DNA of 16,371 nt from UBA8389 sp964472175. GTDB taxonomy: Bacteria; Bacteroidota; Bacteroidia; Bacteroidales; UBA1402. Position numbers and translations under genes: made by a program. The stretch lies in the NCBI GenBank assembly GCA_964472175.1, contig CAYYJF010000041.1, positions 1 through 16,371 on the forward strand, given 5' to 3'. The notes beneath the pieces are model-generated. The model searched no databases. It was not told the DNA's origin and saw only the letters and a list, made by a program, of their open reading frames with translations. Positions 1-6,954 of this stretch are shown piece by piece. Position 1 is the first letter of the stretch; each line of letters opens with the position of its first letter.

Positions 1-214
1 GATTTCTGTTGCGTTCAATTTGAATTTTGTTACGTTCAATCTGAATTCTGGCTGTTGAAACCTGACTGGATTTCCGATCGTTGATTTTTTTTGTTTCTGC
101 TTTCCTGATCTCTTCTTTGCGCAACATTTCTGTACGGCTATTTTGTGCAAAGGATAAGCTTGAAAAACTTGCTGATATCAAACATGCAACAAGCAGTGTC
201 GTGGTCGTTTTCAT
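1..214 (-). CDS. Partial small exported protein with a heptapeptide repeat
   Basis: This is an open frame from an ATG at 214 to the left edge, where it is cut off after 71 codons, so its full length is unknown. The N-terminus looks like a signal peptide: Met-Lys, a Thr run, a hydrophobic stretch (LLVACLISASF) and a likely cleavage after SFA before Gln-24. The mature part is rich in Lys, Arg, Glu and Gln with no hydrophobic segment. It ends in tandem IQIERNK / IQIERNR units that appear to continue past the edge. I do not recognise the family. The gene is 92 nt downstream of trpA on the same strand. No convincing terminator or promoter lies between them, so it may be a read-through passenger of the trp operon or have its own weak promoter. 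Confidence 0.6.
   Translation of the reverse strand, partial: MKTTTTLLVACLISASFSSLSFAQNSRTEMLRKEEIRKAETKKINDRKSSQVSTARIQIERNKIQIERNRN
8..49 (-). repeat. Two 21-bp tandem units encoding IQIERN(K/R)
   Basis: Bases 8-28 and 29-49 match at 18 of 21 positions and keep the reading frame, so each encodes seven residues, IQIERN followed by Lys or Arg. Bases 1-7 match the end of a further unit at 6 of 7 positions, so the array probably continues beyond the window. Confidence 0.65.
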
Positions 215-306
215 AGTGGTACGTTTTATTTGTTAAATACCTGTCTTTCTTCAAAGACTTTTGAAAACAAAAAATGTTACTTGAGATGTTCGCTTTTAAA
301 GATTTT

Positions 307-1083
307 TTACTTTTTCAAACGATCAAGCAGGCTGGTGACAGCTTCAGGAATGGATTTGGCTTCAGTCAGACATTCGATAAAGCGGCTCCCGATAATGGCT
401 CCCGACGCATTTTCCCATGCAGCATCCAGTGTTTCTTTGTTTGAAATGCCAAAACCGACCAGTCTGGGGTTTTTTAACTCCATGGCATTGATGCGTTTGA
501 AGTACGCCAGTTTGGAATCGCTGAAATGTTGTTGCGCTCCTGTGGTTGAGGCGGATGATACCATATAAATGAAGCTGTCTGTGTGCTCGTCGATTTCACG
601 TATGCGCGCTTCAGACGTGTCCGGAGTGATTAACAACACCATTGATAAGCCGTATGCATCCATCAGGGGCTTGTATTCATTTAAATAGTCGGCCATGGGT
701 AAATCGGGGAAAATAACCCCATCGATGCCTACTTTCTTGCAATCCTTGCAAAAATTTTCCAAACCGTATTGCATGACAACATTGATATACCCCATCAACA
801 ATACTGGTATATGAATTTCAGAACGAAGGTTTTCCAATTGCTGAAATAAGGTTTTCAACGACATGCCGTTTTTTAAGGCCACATTGCCGCTTGATTGGAT
901 GACAGGACCATCGGCCATTGGGTCGGAAAAGGGGATGCCGATTTCAACCATATCCACCCCGTTGTCTTGTAATGATTTGACAATGGGCATGGTATCTGTT
1001 AGTTTGGGATAACCTGCCGTAAAATAGATGGACAATATTTTTTTGGATTTTTGTTTAAACAAATCCTGTATTCTATTTTTCAT
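307..1083 (-). CDS. trpA: Tryptophan synthase alpha chain
   Basis: TrpA cleaves indole-3-glycerol phosphate to indole and glyceraldehyde 3-phosphate, passing indole to TrpB in the cytoplasmic alpha2beta2 complex. The 258-residue length is usual for the family. The catalytic acids are visible: Glu-47 in VEIGIPFSDP and Asp-58 in MADGP. The TIM-barrel phosphate-binding loop around GFGISN and GAIIGSRF is present near the C-terminus. The ATG at 1083 overlaps the end of trpF by 11 nt, indicating translational coupling. It is the last trp gene, far from trpB at the head of the same operon, although their products form one complex. After the stop I see no U-tailed hairpin, so the operon's 3' end is not defined by sequence. 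Confidence 0.97.
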   Translation of the reverse strand: MKNRIQDLFKQKSKKILSIYFTAGYPKLTDTMPIVKSLQDNGVDMVEIGIPFSDPMADGPVIQSSGNVALKNGMSLKTLFQQLENLRSEIHIPVLLMGYINVVMQYGLENFCKDCKKVGIDGVIFPDLPMADYLNEYKPLMDAYGLSMVLLITPDTSEARIREIDEHTDSFIYMVSSASTTGAQQHFSDSKLAYFKRINAMELKNPRLVGFGISNKETLDAAWENASGAIIGSRFIECLTEAKSIPEAVTSLLDRLKK

Positions 1084-1717
1084 TTGATTTCAATGTTTGT
1101 AGGAATGATTTTAAAAGTTCGGCATCTTTGTATGCCGGTTTGATTTCAAAACAACTGTTCACATCAATCCCATACCATCGGGGATGTTGAAATTGTTTCA
1201 ATTGTTCGACATCGTTGGGTCCGATGCCGCCGCTCAGAAAAAATGGCGTGTTGCCCTGATACTGATTCAATACAGACCAGTCGAATTTTTTACCCGAACC
1301 ACCAGGCAACCCACTTTTGGTATCAAAGAGTAGGAAATCACAGTGATTGTCATAGGATGCGGCATTCTTTACATCATCGGCTTTTGAAACGGAGATGGCT
1401 TTCAGTACTTTGAAACCTTTCTCTTTCAACTCCAAACACATTTCCGGTGTTTCTCTTCCATGTAGTTGAATGTGCGTGATGCCATATTTGTCGTGAATGT
1501 GTTGTACATAGGCTACCGATGGATTTACGAACACGGCGACAGGTTCAATGCCCTGAAGCCTGAGTCTTTGTGCGATGTAAAATGCCATCATCTCTACAAA
1601 TCGGGAAGATTTGAAGTAAAAAATAAATCCCATGTAGTCGGGTTTCAGTGCTGCAATGTCTGCAATGTTTCCCGGTTCACGCATGCCGCAAACCTTCAGT
1701 TTCAAATCGTTGATCAT
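1073..1717 (-). CDS. trpF: Phosphoribosylanthranilate isomerase
   Basis: TrpF performs the Amadori rearrangement of N-(5-phosphoribosyl)anthranilate to the carboxyphenylamino-deoxyribulose phosphate used by TrpC. The 214-residue length fits a stand-alone enzyme rather than a TrpC-TrpF fusion. The general base Cys-10 lies in KVCGMRE near the N-terminus. The general acid Asp-132 lies in LLFDTKSG. The phosphate-binding segments are LSGGIGP (161-167) and GIDVNSCFE (183-191). In the last motif many homologues have Gly, Ser or Arg where this protein has Cys-189, a minor variation. The ATG at 1717 overlaps the trpC stop by 4 nt. The protein holds two of only six Trp residues found in the seven structural proteins. 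Confidence 0.96.
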   Translation of the reverse strand: MINDLKLKVCGMREPGNIADIAALKPDYMGFIFYFKSSRFVEMMAFYIAQRLRLQGIEPVAVFVNPSVAYVQHIHDKYGITHIQLHGRETPEMCLELKEKGFKVLKAISVSKADDVKNAASYDNHCDFLLFDTKSGLPGGSGKKFDWSVLNQYQGNTPFFLSGGIGPNDVEQLKQFQHPRWYGIDVNSCFEIKPAYKDAELLKSFLQTLKSNEK

Positions 1718-2502
1718 TTCAATCTGTTCAGTGCTTGTATAAATTGGGACAAAGATGTACCCGGATTTTTTTCTTTCATAAAGTTTTCGCCCATTAAAAA
1801 TCCCTGGTATCCGGCCTCTCTTAACTCAAAAACGGTTTGTGGATTGCTAATGCCACTTTCGGAGACTTTGACATAGGATGCGGGTATTTGATGTATCAAA
1901 TCCATAGAAACCTGTACATCTGTGACAAAGGTACCCAAATTTCTGTTGTTGACACCCACCATGTCCGTATATCGGTTGATGTATTCCAATTCGGTTGCAT
2001 CGTGAATTTCCAGCAAGGTTTCCATGCCCAATTCGTGAGCCAAAGCGCCAAGGTCATAGACTTCATCAAGGGTTAAAGCGGAAGCAATCAGCAAGATTAC
2101 ATCTGCTCCCAGCAATTTGGATTCATAGACCTGATAAGGGTCTATGATAAAATCCTTTCGGATCATGGGCACATCCAGAATGGCTCTGGCTTTTCTGAAA
2201 TCGCCGACGGTTCCCCCAAAATGAGGGAAATCGGTCAAAACCGAAACACCTGCGCATCCCGAAGTTTGATAAGCCCCAACAACGTCTTCGACATTGGCAT
2301 CCAAATGAATGTAACCCTTTGAAGGCGATTTGCGTTTGAATTCAGAAATGATGCCGGTGGGGGATTCAATCAAAGCTTGTTTCAGGGATCTGCCTTTTGC
2401 CATTCCTGCAACCTGCTTTTGCAAGTGGTCTTCCGTTACCACTTCTTTTCGTGCTTTCACTTCCAGTTTCTTGTCGGAAATGATTTGATCAAGGATGGTC
2501 AT
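1714..2502 (-). CDS. trpC: Indole-3-glycerol phosphate synthase
   Basis: TrpC closes the indole ring by decarboxylating cyclisation of carboxyphenylamino-deoxyribulose phosphate. The 262-residue TIM barrel has all the expected signatures: ISEFKRKSPSKG (Glu-54, Lys-56), SVLTDFPHFGG (87-97), IRKDFIIDPYQ with the catalytic Lys-116, ADVILLIASAL (133-143), the LLEIHD strand with Glu-165, GVNNRNL (183-189) and the VSESGI phosphate loop (213-218). It is monofunctional. It starts 3 nt after the trpD stop and overlaps trpF by 4 nt, so it is tightly embedded in the operon. Confidence 0.97.
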   Translation of the reverse strand: MTILDQIISDKKLEVKARKEVVTEDHLQKQVAGMAKGRSLKQALIESPTGIISEFKRKSPSKGYIHLDANVEDVVGAYQTSGCAGVSVLTDFPHFGGTVGDFRKARAILDVPMIRKDFIIDPYQVYESKLLGADVILLIASALTLDEVYDLGALAHELGMETLLEIHDATELEYINRYTDMVGVNNRNLGTFVTDVQVSMDLIHQIPASYVKVSESGISNPQTVFELREAGYQGFLMGENFMKEKNPGTSLSQFIQALNRLK

Positions 2503-2505
2503 GTG

Positions 2506-3501
2506 TCAGGCGTTTATTTCAATGAAACGTTTAAAATTTTTCAATGCTTTGCCACTTTCCAGCGATTCATTGGCAATCGCAACGGCATCACAAAAGTCCA
2601 GTTGAGGGTCAACGACTTGTATGGCAACGGCTGAATTGGCCAAAACTACATTTTTTTGCGAAATCGTGCAAGTATTGTTCAGCACTCGGTCGAAAAGTTT
2701 GGCAGCATCTTCGACCGTGTCTCCACCGTATAAATCAGCCGGTTGAACAGCTTCAAAGCCCAAGTCGGAGGGTTTAACCACTTCTTCGCCCCTGTTTCGT
2801 ACAATTTTCATGTCAGAGGTGAGCGACAGTTCGTCATATCCGTCCAGGCTGTGAATGATGGCAAAATCTACGCCTGTGTGCTGGTAGGCATATTCGTACA
2901 ACCTGGCCATTTTTAAATTATACACCCCCAAACACTGTTTTTTTGGTTTTGCCGGACTTACCAAAGGACCCATTAAATTGAAAAAAGTCCGTACACCCAG
3001 TGCTTTTCGTATGGGGGCAACTGTTTTCAGTGCCGGGTTAAAAAGGGGCGCGTGCAGATAAGCCAAATGGGTCATATCCATGGATTTACGAAGTTTGTCA
3101 ACATCGTTGGTGAATCGTATTCCATGTTGCTCCATCACATTGGATGAACCCGAAACGGAAGTCGCACCCACATTGCCATGTTTGGCCACGTTGTAGCCCG
3201 CACCAGCCAAAACTACAGAACTTAGCGTGGAAATATTGAAGGTGTTTTTTGAATCACCTCCGGTACCCACAATGTCAATGGGGTCAAATTCTGACAAATC
3301 GACCGGGATGGCCATATCCAATAAAGCTTTTTGAAACCCGGTGAGTTCGTCGATGGTAATGCTGCGCATCAAAAAAACGCTCATAAAAGCAGCGATTTGA
3401 TGTTCGTTGTATTTCCCCGATCCAATATGCAGCATAATTTCTGTTGCTTCATCGGAGGTTAAATATTGGTGTTCAAACAATCTGTTTAGTATGTGTTTCA
3501 T
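2506..3501 (-). CDS. trpD: Anthranilate phosphoribosyltransferase
   Basis: TrpD transfers the phosphoribosyl group of PRPP to anthranilate. The 331-residue length is normal for a stand-alone enzyme. The glycine-rich PRPP pyrophosphate site GTGGD is at 79-83, followed by NTFNIST. The KHGN motif (107-110) and the GATSVSGSSNVME segment are both typical of the family. There is no glutamine amidotransferase fusion, because TrpG is encoded separately just upstream. The 34-nt gap after trpG is the largest inside the trp operon. It is A-rich on the coding strand and holds two copies of ACAAACG, but shows no terminator or clear promoter. Confidence 0.97.
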   Translation of the reverse strand: MKHILNRLFEHQYLTSDEATEIMLHIGSGKYNEHQIAAFMSVFLMRSITIDELTGFQKALLDMAIPVDLSEFDPIDIVGTGGDSKNTFNISTLSSVVLAGAGYNVAKHGNVGATSVSGSSNVMEQHGIRFTNDVDKLRKSMDMTHLAYLHAPLFNPALKTVAPIRKALGVRTFFNLMGPLVSPAKPKKQCLGVYNLKMARLYEYAYQHTGVDFAIIHSLDGYDELSLTSDMKIVRNRGEEVVKPSDLGFEAVQPADLYGGDTVEDAAKLFDRVLNNTCTISQKNVVLANSAVAIQVVDPQLDFCDAVAIANESLESGKALKNFKRFIEINA

Positions 3502-3535
3502 ATACGTTTGTTTTTGGCGTAAAATGCGTTTGTTC

Positions 3536-4105
3536 TCATTTGGAAAAGACCCAGTTTCTTAGGATGTCCATGCCCAAAGGCGTTAAGACCGATTCTGGAT
3601 GAAATTGAACCCCTCTCACAGGGTAAGTGGCATGTCTCATGGCCATGATTTGGCCTTCTTTGTCCTTTGCTGTCACAATGATGTCGGCAGGCAAGTTGTC
3701 GGAACTGACCGACCAGGAATGGTATCTTCCAACATCAAACTGTTGGGGCAATCCTTCGAAAAGGCAATCTGGTACAAGTACCTCTACAGGTTCGGACAAA
3801 CCATGATGCACTTCAGATAAATTGATCAAGGTGGCGCCAAAGGCTTCACAAAGTGCTTGATGCCCCAAACAAACGCCCAGAATATCTTTGGTAGGCGCAT
3901 AGCGACGGATCAACGCCATCAGCAAACCTGCCTCCGAAGGAATGCCGGGTCCGGGTGACAAAATAATTTTGTCGTATTGATCGACTGAATCCAAATCCAA
4001 CTTGTCGTTTCTGATCACATCGATAGATGCATCTGTGATTTCCCGAAGCGCGTGCACCAAGTTGTAGGTGAAGGAGTCGTAATTATCGAAAACCAGTATT
4101 TTCAT
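3536..4105 (-). CDS. trpG: Anthranilate synthase glutamine amidotransferase subunit
   Basis: TrpG is the class-I glutaminase that supplies ammonia to TrpE. The 189-residue protein has the oxyanion-strand motif LSPGPG (49-54), the nucleophile Cys-79 in GVCLGHQ, and the His-169/Glu-171 pair in VQFHPES. This completes the Cys-His-Glu triad. Its length and its place directly after trpE (3-nt gap) favour TrpG over a dedicated PabA. A dual role in folate synthesis, as known for some amidotransferases, cannot be excluded, because no pabB is present in this window. Confidence 0.96.
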   Translation of the reverse strand: MKILVFDNYDSFTYNLVHALREITDASIDVIRNDKLDLDSVDQYDKIILSPGPGIPSEAGLLMALIRRYAPTKDILGVCLGHQALCEAFGATLINLSEVHHGLSEPVEVLVPDCLFEGLPQQFDVGRYHSWSVSSDNLPADIIVTAKDKEGQIMAMRHATYPVRGVQFHPESVLTPLGMDILRNWVFSK

Positions 4106-4108
4106 AGG

Positions 4109-5518
4109 TTAATTTTTTAAGCGAACGGCCATTTCTAAAGCCGATTTCAGGGCGGCCAATTTGTTTTCTACTTCTTTTAATTCGTTCATTTCAACCGATT
4201 TGGCTACAATTCCGGCTCCAGCCTGATAGTACAAGGTGTTGTTTTTGCTCAGGAAGGAACGAATGGTGATGGCTTGGTTGAAATCGCCATTCAAACCAAT
4301 ATATCCAATGCAACCTCCATAGAATCCGCGACTGTGACCTTCAATTTCGTCGATCAATTCCAAGGCCCTGACTTTGGGAGCGCCCGAAAGGGTACCTGCA
4401 GGGAACGTGTCGGCAAACAGTTTGATCACGTTGGTGTCCGGGTAGAGTTCACCGCTTACTCTGGAAACCATGTGCAAGACATGCGAGTAGTATTGAATTT
4501 CTTTGAAGATTTCCAATTTTACCGATTTGGTATTTCTGCTCAAATCGTTGCGCGCCAAATCAACCAGCATCACATGTTCTGCATTTTCCTTGGGATCTTT
4601 TCTCAATTCTTCAGCCAGCAACAAATCTTTTTCATCATCACCGGTTCTTCTGAAGGTGCCGGCAATGGGGTCGATGTAGGCCTTGTTTTTCTTCACGACC
4701 AAATGCGCTTCCGGAGACGATCCGAAAATCCGAAACGATCCAAAATCGAAATAAAACAAATAGGGCGAGGGGTTGATGGAACGCAGGGCACGGTATGCTT
4801 TGAAATCATCGCCCGAATAGGCTTGTGAATACCTTCTTGAAAGCACCAACTGAAACGTATCACCTCTGAAGCAATGTTGTTTGCCTTTGGTGACCATCGA
4901 CATAAATTGCGCATCGGTGATGGGTGAAATTTCCTGCCCTTCCAATTGAAAATTGTAGGAGGCAATGTTTCTGTTGTCCAAAAGTGACACGACAGAATCC
5001 ATGTTGCTTTGTTCACCATCAAAGATATTCTCTACAATGGTCATTTCATTTTTATGGTGGTTGATGCCGATGATGTATTTGTATAGAATGTAGTGAATGT
5101 CGGGCACCTGGGAATTGTCCAATTGACGGATGTTTAATTTGATATCTTCGAAATACCTGACAGCATCGTAGGCAGTGTAACCAAAGAAACCATTGTATCC
5201 CAGGGTGTTGTTGTCATCCGTGATGACAAATTTGCGGATGAATTCTTGGAATTTTTCAGGGATGTCGGTGTTTTCGTCTACCCTGATTTCTGCCTTCTCT
5301 CCATTGGGGTACAGTTCAGATACAAGTCCTTTTTCCAGCTTGAATTCCGCTACCGGTTGAAAGCCAATAAAGGAGTAGCTGTTTTCACCACCATGATAAT
5401 CGGAACTTTCCAATAAAGCCGATTGTGGGAATACGTCCCTGATTTTCAAATAGATGCCAACCGGAGTTTGCAGATCGGCCAAGAGTTTCTTCGAAAGGGT
5501 TTTCATGTTGTGTTTCAT
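4109..5518 (-). CDS. trpE: Anthranilate synthase component I
   Basis: TrpE makes anthranilate from chorismate and ammonia. The chorismate-binding domain is intact, with DPIAGTFRRTG, HVMLVDLARNDL, FPAGTLSGAPK and GFYGGCIGYIG in order. The N-terminal LLESSD segment matches the family's tryptophan feedback-binding LLES motif, so allosteric inhibition is likely. I start at the ATG at 5518 (469 residues). A TTG at 5533 would overlap the trpB stop by 4 nt and add five residues. A third option, the ATG at 5506, gives 465 residues beginning MKTLSKK, which resembles many TrpE starts. The protein contains no Trp residue at all, in line with an enzyme that must be made during tryptophan shortage. Confidence 0.95.
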   Translation of the reverse strand: MKHNMKTLSKKLLADLQTPVGIYLKIRDVFPQSALLESSDYHGGENSYSFIGFQPVAEFKLEKGLVSELYPNGEKAEIRVDENTDIPEKFQEFIRKFVITDDNNTLGYNGFFGYTAYDAVRYFEDIKLNIRQLDNSQVPDIHYILYKYIIGINHHKNEMTIVENIFDGEQSNMDSVVSLLDNRNIASYNFQLEGQEISPITDAQFMSMVTKGKQHCFRGDTFQLVLSRRYSQAYSGDDFKAYRALRSINPSPYLFYFDFGSFRIFGSSPEAHLVVKKNKAYIDPIAGTFRRTGDDEKDLLLAEELRKDPKENAEHVMLVDLARNDLSRNTKSVKLEIFKEIQYYSHVLHMVSRVSGELYPDTNVIKLFADTFPAGTLSGAPKVRALELIDEIEGHSRGFYGGCIGYIGLNGDFNQAITIRSFLSKNNTLYYQAGAGIVAKSVEMNELKEVENKLAALKSALEMAVRLKN

Positions 5519-5529
5519 ATGCGATGGTC

Positions 5530-6717
5530 TCAAAATGATTGTTGATTGAAATAGCGAATGTAGGTATCCATGTCTTTGTCGCCTCTTCCTGAAAGGTTGA
5601 TCACGACAATTTCATTGGGTTTAAAGGATAGCATCGGTAATGCGGCCAATGCATGCGAGCTTTCAAGAGCAGGAATAATGCCTTCCAACTGTGTGAGTTC
5701 AAATGCGGCGGCAATGGCCTGATCGTCTGTGGCAGCAAGGACTTGTTCACGACTTTCTCTGGCCAGATGCGCATGAATGGGACCCACGCCAGGATAATCC
5801 AAACCGGCTGAAATCGAATAGGGTTCAATGATTTGCCCGTCTTCTGTTTGCATGATCAAGCTTTTGCAACCGTGTAAAATTCCCAGTCTGCCCAGCAGAA
5901 TGGAAGCAGCCGTTTCTGTCGTGTCAACACCTTTTCCGGCTGCTTCTACTGCAATGAGTTTGGTTTTGGGTTCGTCCAGGAAATGATAAAAGGCACCTGC
6001 AGCATTGCTACCGCCTCCGATGCAGGCGATGATGCTGTCCGGATAATCTCTGCCTTCATGTTCAAGGAGTTGGGTACGAATTTCTTTGCTAATGATGGAC
6101 TGAAACCTGGCAACCATATCCGGAAAGGGGTGGGGGCCAACGGTGCTGCCAATAATGTAATGGGTATCAAAGGGATTGCTGCACCAGTCGCGGATCGCTT
6201 CGTTGGTTGCATCCTTCAAGGTCATATTGCCAGAAGTAACGGGGATGACTTCAGCACCCAGCATCCGCATTTTTTGAACGTTCAGAAATTGGCGTTCTAC
6301 GTCGGTTTTTCCCATATAGACTACGCATTTGATGTTCATCAGTGCGCAAACGGTTGCTGTTGCTACGCCATGTTGTCCGGCGCCTGTTTCTGCCACAATT
6401 CGGGTTTTTCCTAACCTTTTTGCCAACAGCAATTGTCCCAAAGCATTGTTGATTTTGTGTGCACCGGTATGGTTTAGGTCTTCCCTTTTTAGGTAAACTT
6501 TACAACCATAACGTTCTGAAAGCCTTTTGGCATGATACAAGGGAGAAGGTCTACCCACATAGTCCCGCATCAAACCTTCCAATTCTTCCACAAAATCGGG
6601 TTGATGCATGATCTTTAGGTATTCTTCTCTTAGAATTCGAACATTGTTGAATAAAATCTCCGGGACATAAGCTCCTCCGAATGTTCCGTAATAACCATTT
6701 TCATCGACTTGATACAT
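5530..6717 (-). CDS. trpB: Tryptophan synthase beta chain
   Basis: TrpB is the PLP enzyme that condenses indole with serine. At 395 residues it is the ordinary TrpB1 type, starting with the typical GYYGTFGGAYVPE. The Schiff-base Lys-88 is in HTGAHKINNA, the catalytic Glu-110 is in AETGAGQHG, and the phosphate-binding loop GGGSNA is at 234-239. The C-terminal NLSGRGDKD (374-382) is also conserved. It is the first structural gene of the operon, 24 nt after the U-run of the leader terminator, so it is the first gene affected by attenuation. The start context is A/T-rich with no Shine-Dalgarno sequence. The gene is encoded six genes away from its partner trpA. Confidence 0.97.
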   Translation of the reverse strand: MYQVDENGYYGTFGGAYVPEILFNNVRILREEYLKIMHQPDFVEELEGLMRDYVGRPSPLYHAKRLSERYGCKVYLKREDLNHTGAHKINNALGQLLLAKRLGKTRIVAETGAGQHGVATATVCALMNIKCVVYMGKTDVERQFLNVQKMRMLGAEVIPVTSGNMTLKDATNEAIRDWCSNPFDTHYIIGSTVGPHPFPDMVARFQSIISKEIRTQLLEHEGRDYPDSIIACIGGGSNAAGAFYHFLDEPKTKLIAVEAAGKGVDTTETAASILLGRLGILHGCKSLIMQTEDGQIIEPYSISAGLDYPGVGPIHAHLARESREQVLAATDDQAIAAAFELTQLEGIIPALESSHALAALPMLSFKPNEIVVINLSGRGDKDMDTYIRYFNQQSF

Positions 6718-6740
6718 TGTATATTTGTTTGATTGTTTTG

Positions 6741-6780
6741 AAAAAAAAATAGGCCTGCTGTGAGTTCAGCAGGCCTATTT
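6741..6780 (-). terminator. Intrinsic terminator of the trp leader (attenuator)
   Basis: On the minus strand a perfect 14-bp stem (AAATAGGCCTGCTG, positions 6780-6767, with 6760-6747) closes a 6-nt loop and runs into nine consecutive U residues (6749-6741). The stem sits inside the leader, between the leader-peptide stop at 6814 and the trpB start at 6717. It is therefore placed to stop transcription before the structural genes. Stem length, GC core and U-run make an intrinsic terminator very likely. Its regulation by leader translation is inferred from the layout. Confidence 0.9.
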
Positions 6781-6792
6781 ATATCTATTTCT

Positions 6793-6864
6793 ATTATGCA
6801 CGGGCTCTTTACCTCACCATTTTTGTTGAAGTTTAAAAAGCCACCACCAATTTGTGCGCATAAT
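6793..6864 (-). promoter_or_regulatory. Inverted repeat enclosing the Trp codons (candidate 1:2 pairing)
   Basis: In the leader RNA, AUUAUGC (6864-6858), just before the Trp codons, can pair over 7 bp with GCAUAAU (6799-6793), just after the leader-peptide stop. This matches the position of the protector 1:2 hairpin in classical attenuators. A ribosome on the tandem Trp codons would cover the first arm. A ribosome at the stop codon would reach near the second. I could not find a strong competing antiterminator by eye. The best local match is GUGAG at the leader stop (6817-6813) with CUCAC at the terminator loop. Confidence 0.45.
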
Positions 6865-6873
6865 TGCGTTCAT
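6814..6873 (-). CDS. trpL: trp leader peptide with four Trp codons
   Basis: This is a 19-codon ORF on the minus strand from the ATG at 6873 to a TGA at 6814-6816, reading MNAIMRTNWWWLFKLQQKW. Three consecutive TGG codons (6849-6841) and a fourth as the last sense codon make 4 of 19 residues Trp. The seven trp enzymes together have six Trp in about 2,118 residues. It begins roughly 10 nt after the expected transcription start and ends 33 nt before the terminator hairpin. The likely role is to sense charged tRNA-Trp: stalling at the tandem codons would favour read-through into trpB. An internal ATG at 6861 would give a shorter 15-residue form with the same Trp codons. There is no Shine-Dalgarno; the upstream sequence is A-rich, as usual in Bacteroidota. 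Confidence 0.88.
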   Translation of the reverse strand: MNAIMRTNWWWLFKLQQKW

Positions 6874-6889
6874 ATGCTCTATTTTTTTG

Positions 6890-6920
6890 CAAAAGTAGTG
6901 GTTCGTTACAAAATAACAAA
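6890..6920 (-). promoter_or_regulatory. trp operon promoter, Bacteroidota type
   Basis: On the minus strand a -33 TTTG (6920-6917) is followed after 19 nt by TACTTTTG (6897-6890), a perfect match to the TAnnTTTG -7 element recognised by the primary sigma factor of Bacteroidota. The expected start site is near 6882-6885, giving a leader of about 165 nt before trpB that contains the leader peptide and terminator. No operator-like palindrome overlaps it. Confidence 0.85.
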
Positions 6921-6954
6921 CAATTGCATCATTTTTTTTAAAAAAGTTTGATTT

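Noticed and set aside
243..258. Hairpin GTCTTT-cttc-AAAGAC between trpA and the left-edge gene
   Set aside because: It has only 6 bp, is A/T-rich, and lacks a U-run on the minus strand, so it cannot be supported as the trp operon terminator.
447..454. ClpB second Walker A reads GTTGVGKT (residues 447-454) instead of GPTGVGKT
   Set aside because: All catalytic positions are kept, and Thr at this place is, as far as I recall, common in ClpB of this phylum. The coordinates here are residue numbers of the protein.
4274..4828. A 184-codon plus-strand frame inside trpE, and similar long plus-strand frames inside trpF, trpB and clpB
   Set aside because: They lie antisense to clearly conserved genes and give low-complexity translations with no recognisable motif.
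5519..5533. TTG start for trpE overlapping the trpB stop by 4 nt
   Set aside because: The ATG at 5518 is stronger, and the five extra residues match no TrpE feature. The overlap is attractive for coupling, so this is not fully excluded.
6760..6951. A 63-codon open frame on the plus strand over the trp leader
   Set aside because: It lies across the minus-strand promoter, leader ORF and terminator, starts inside the hairpin and has no family resemblance. The minus-strand leader explains the sequence better.
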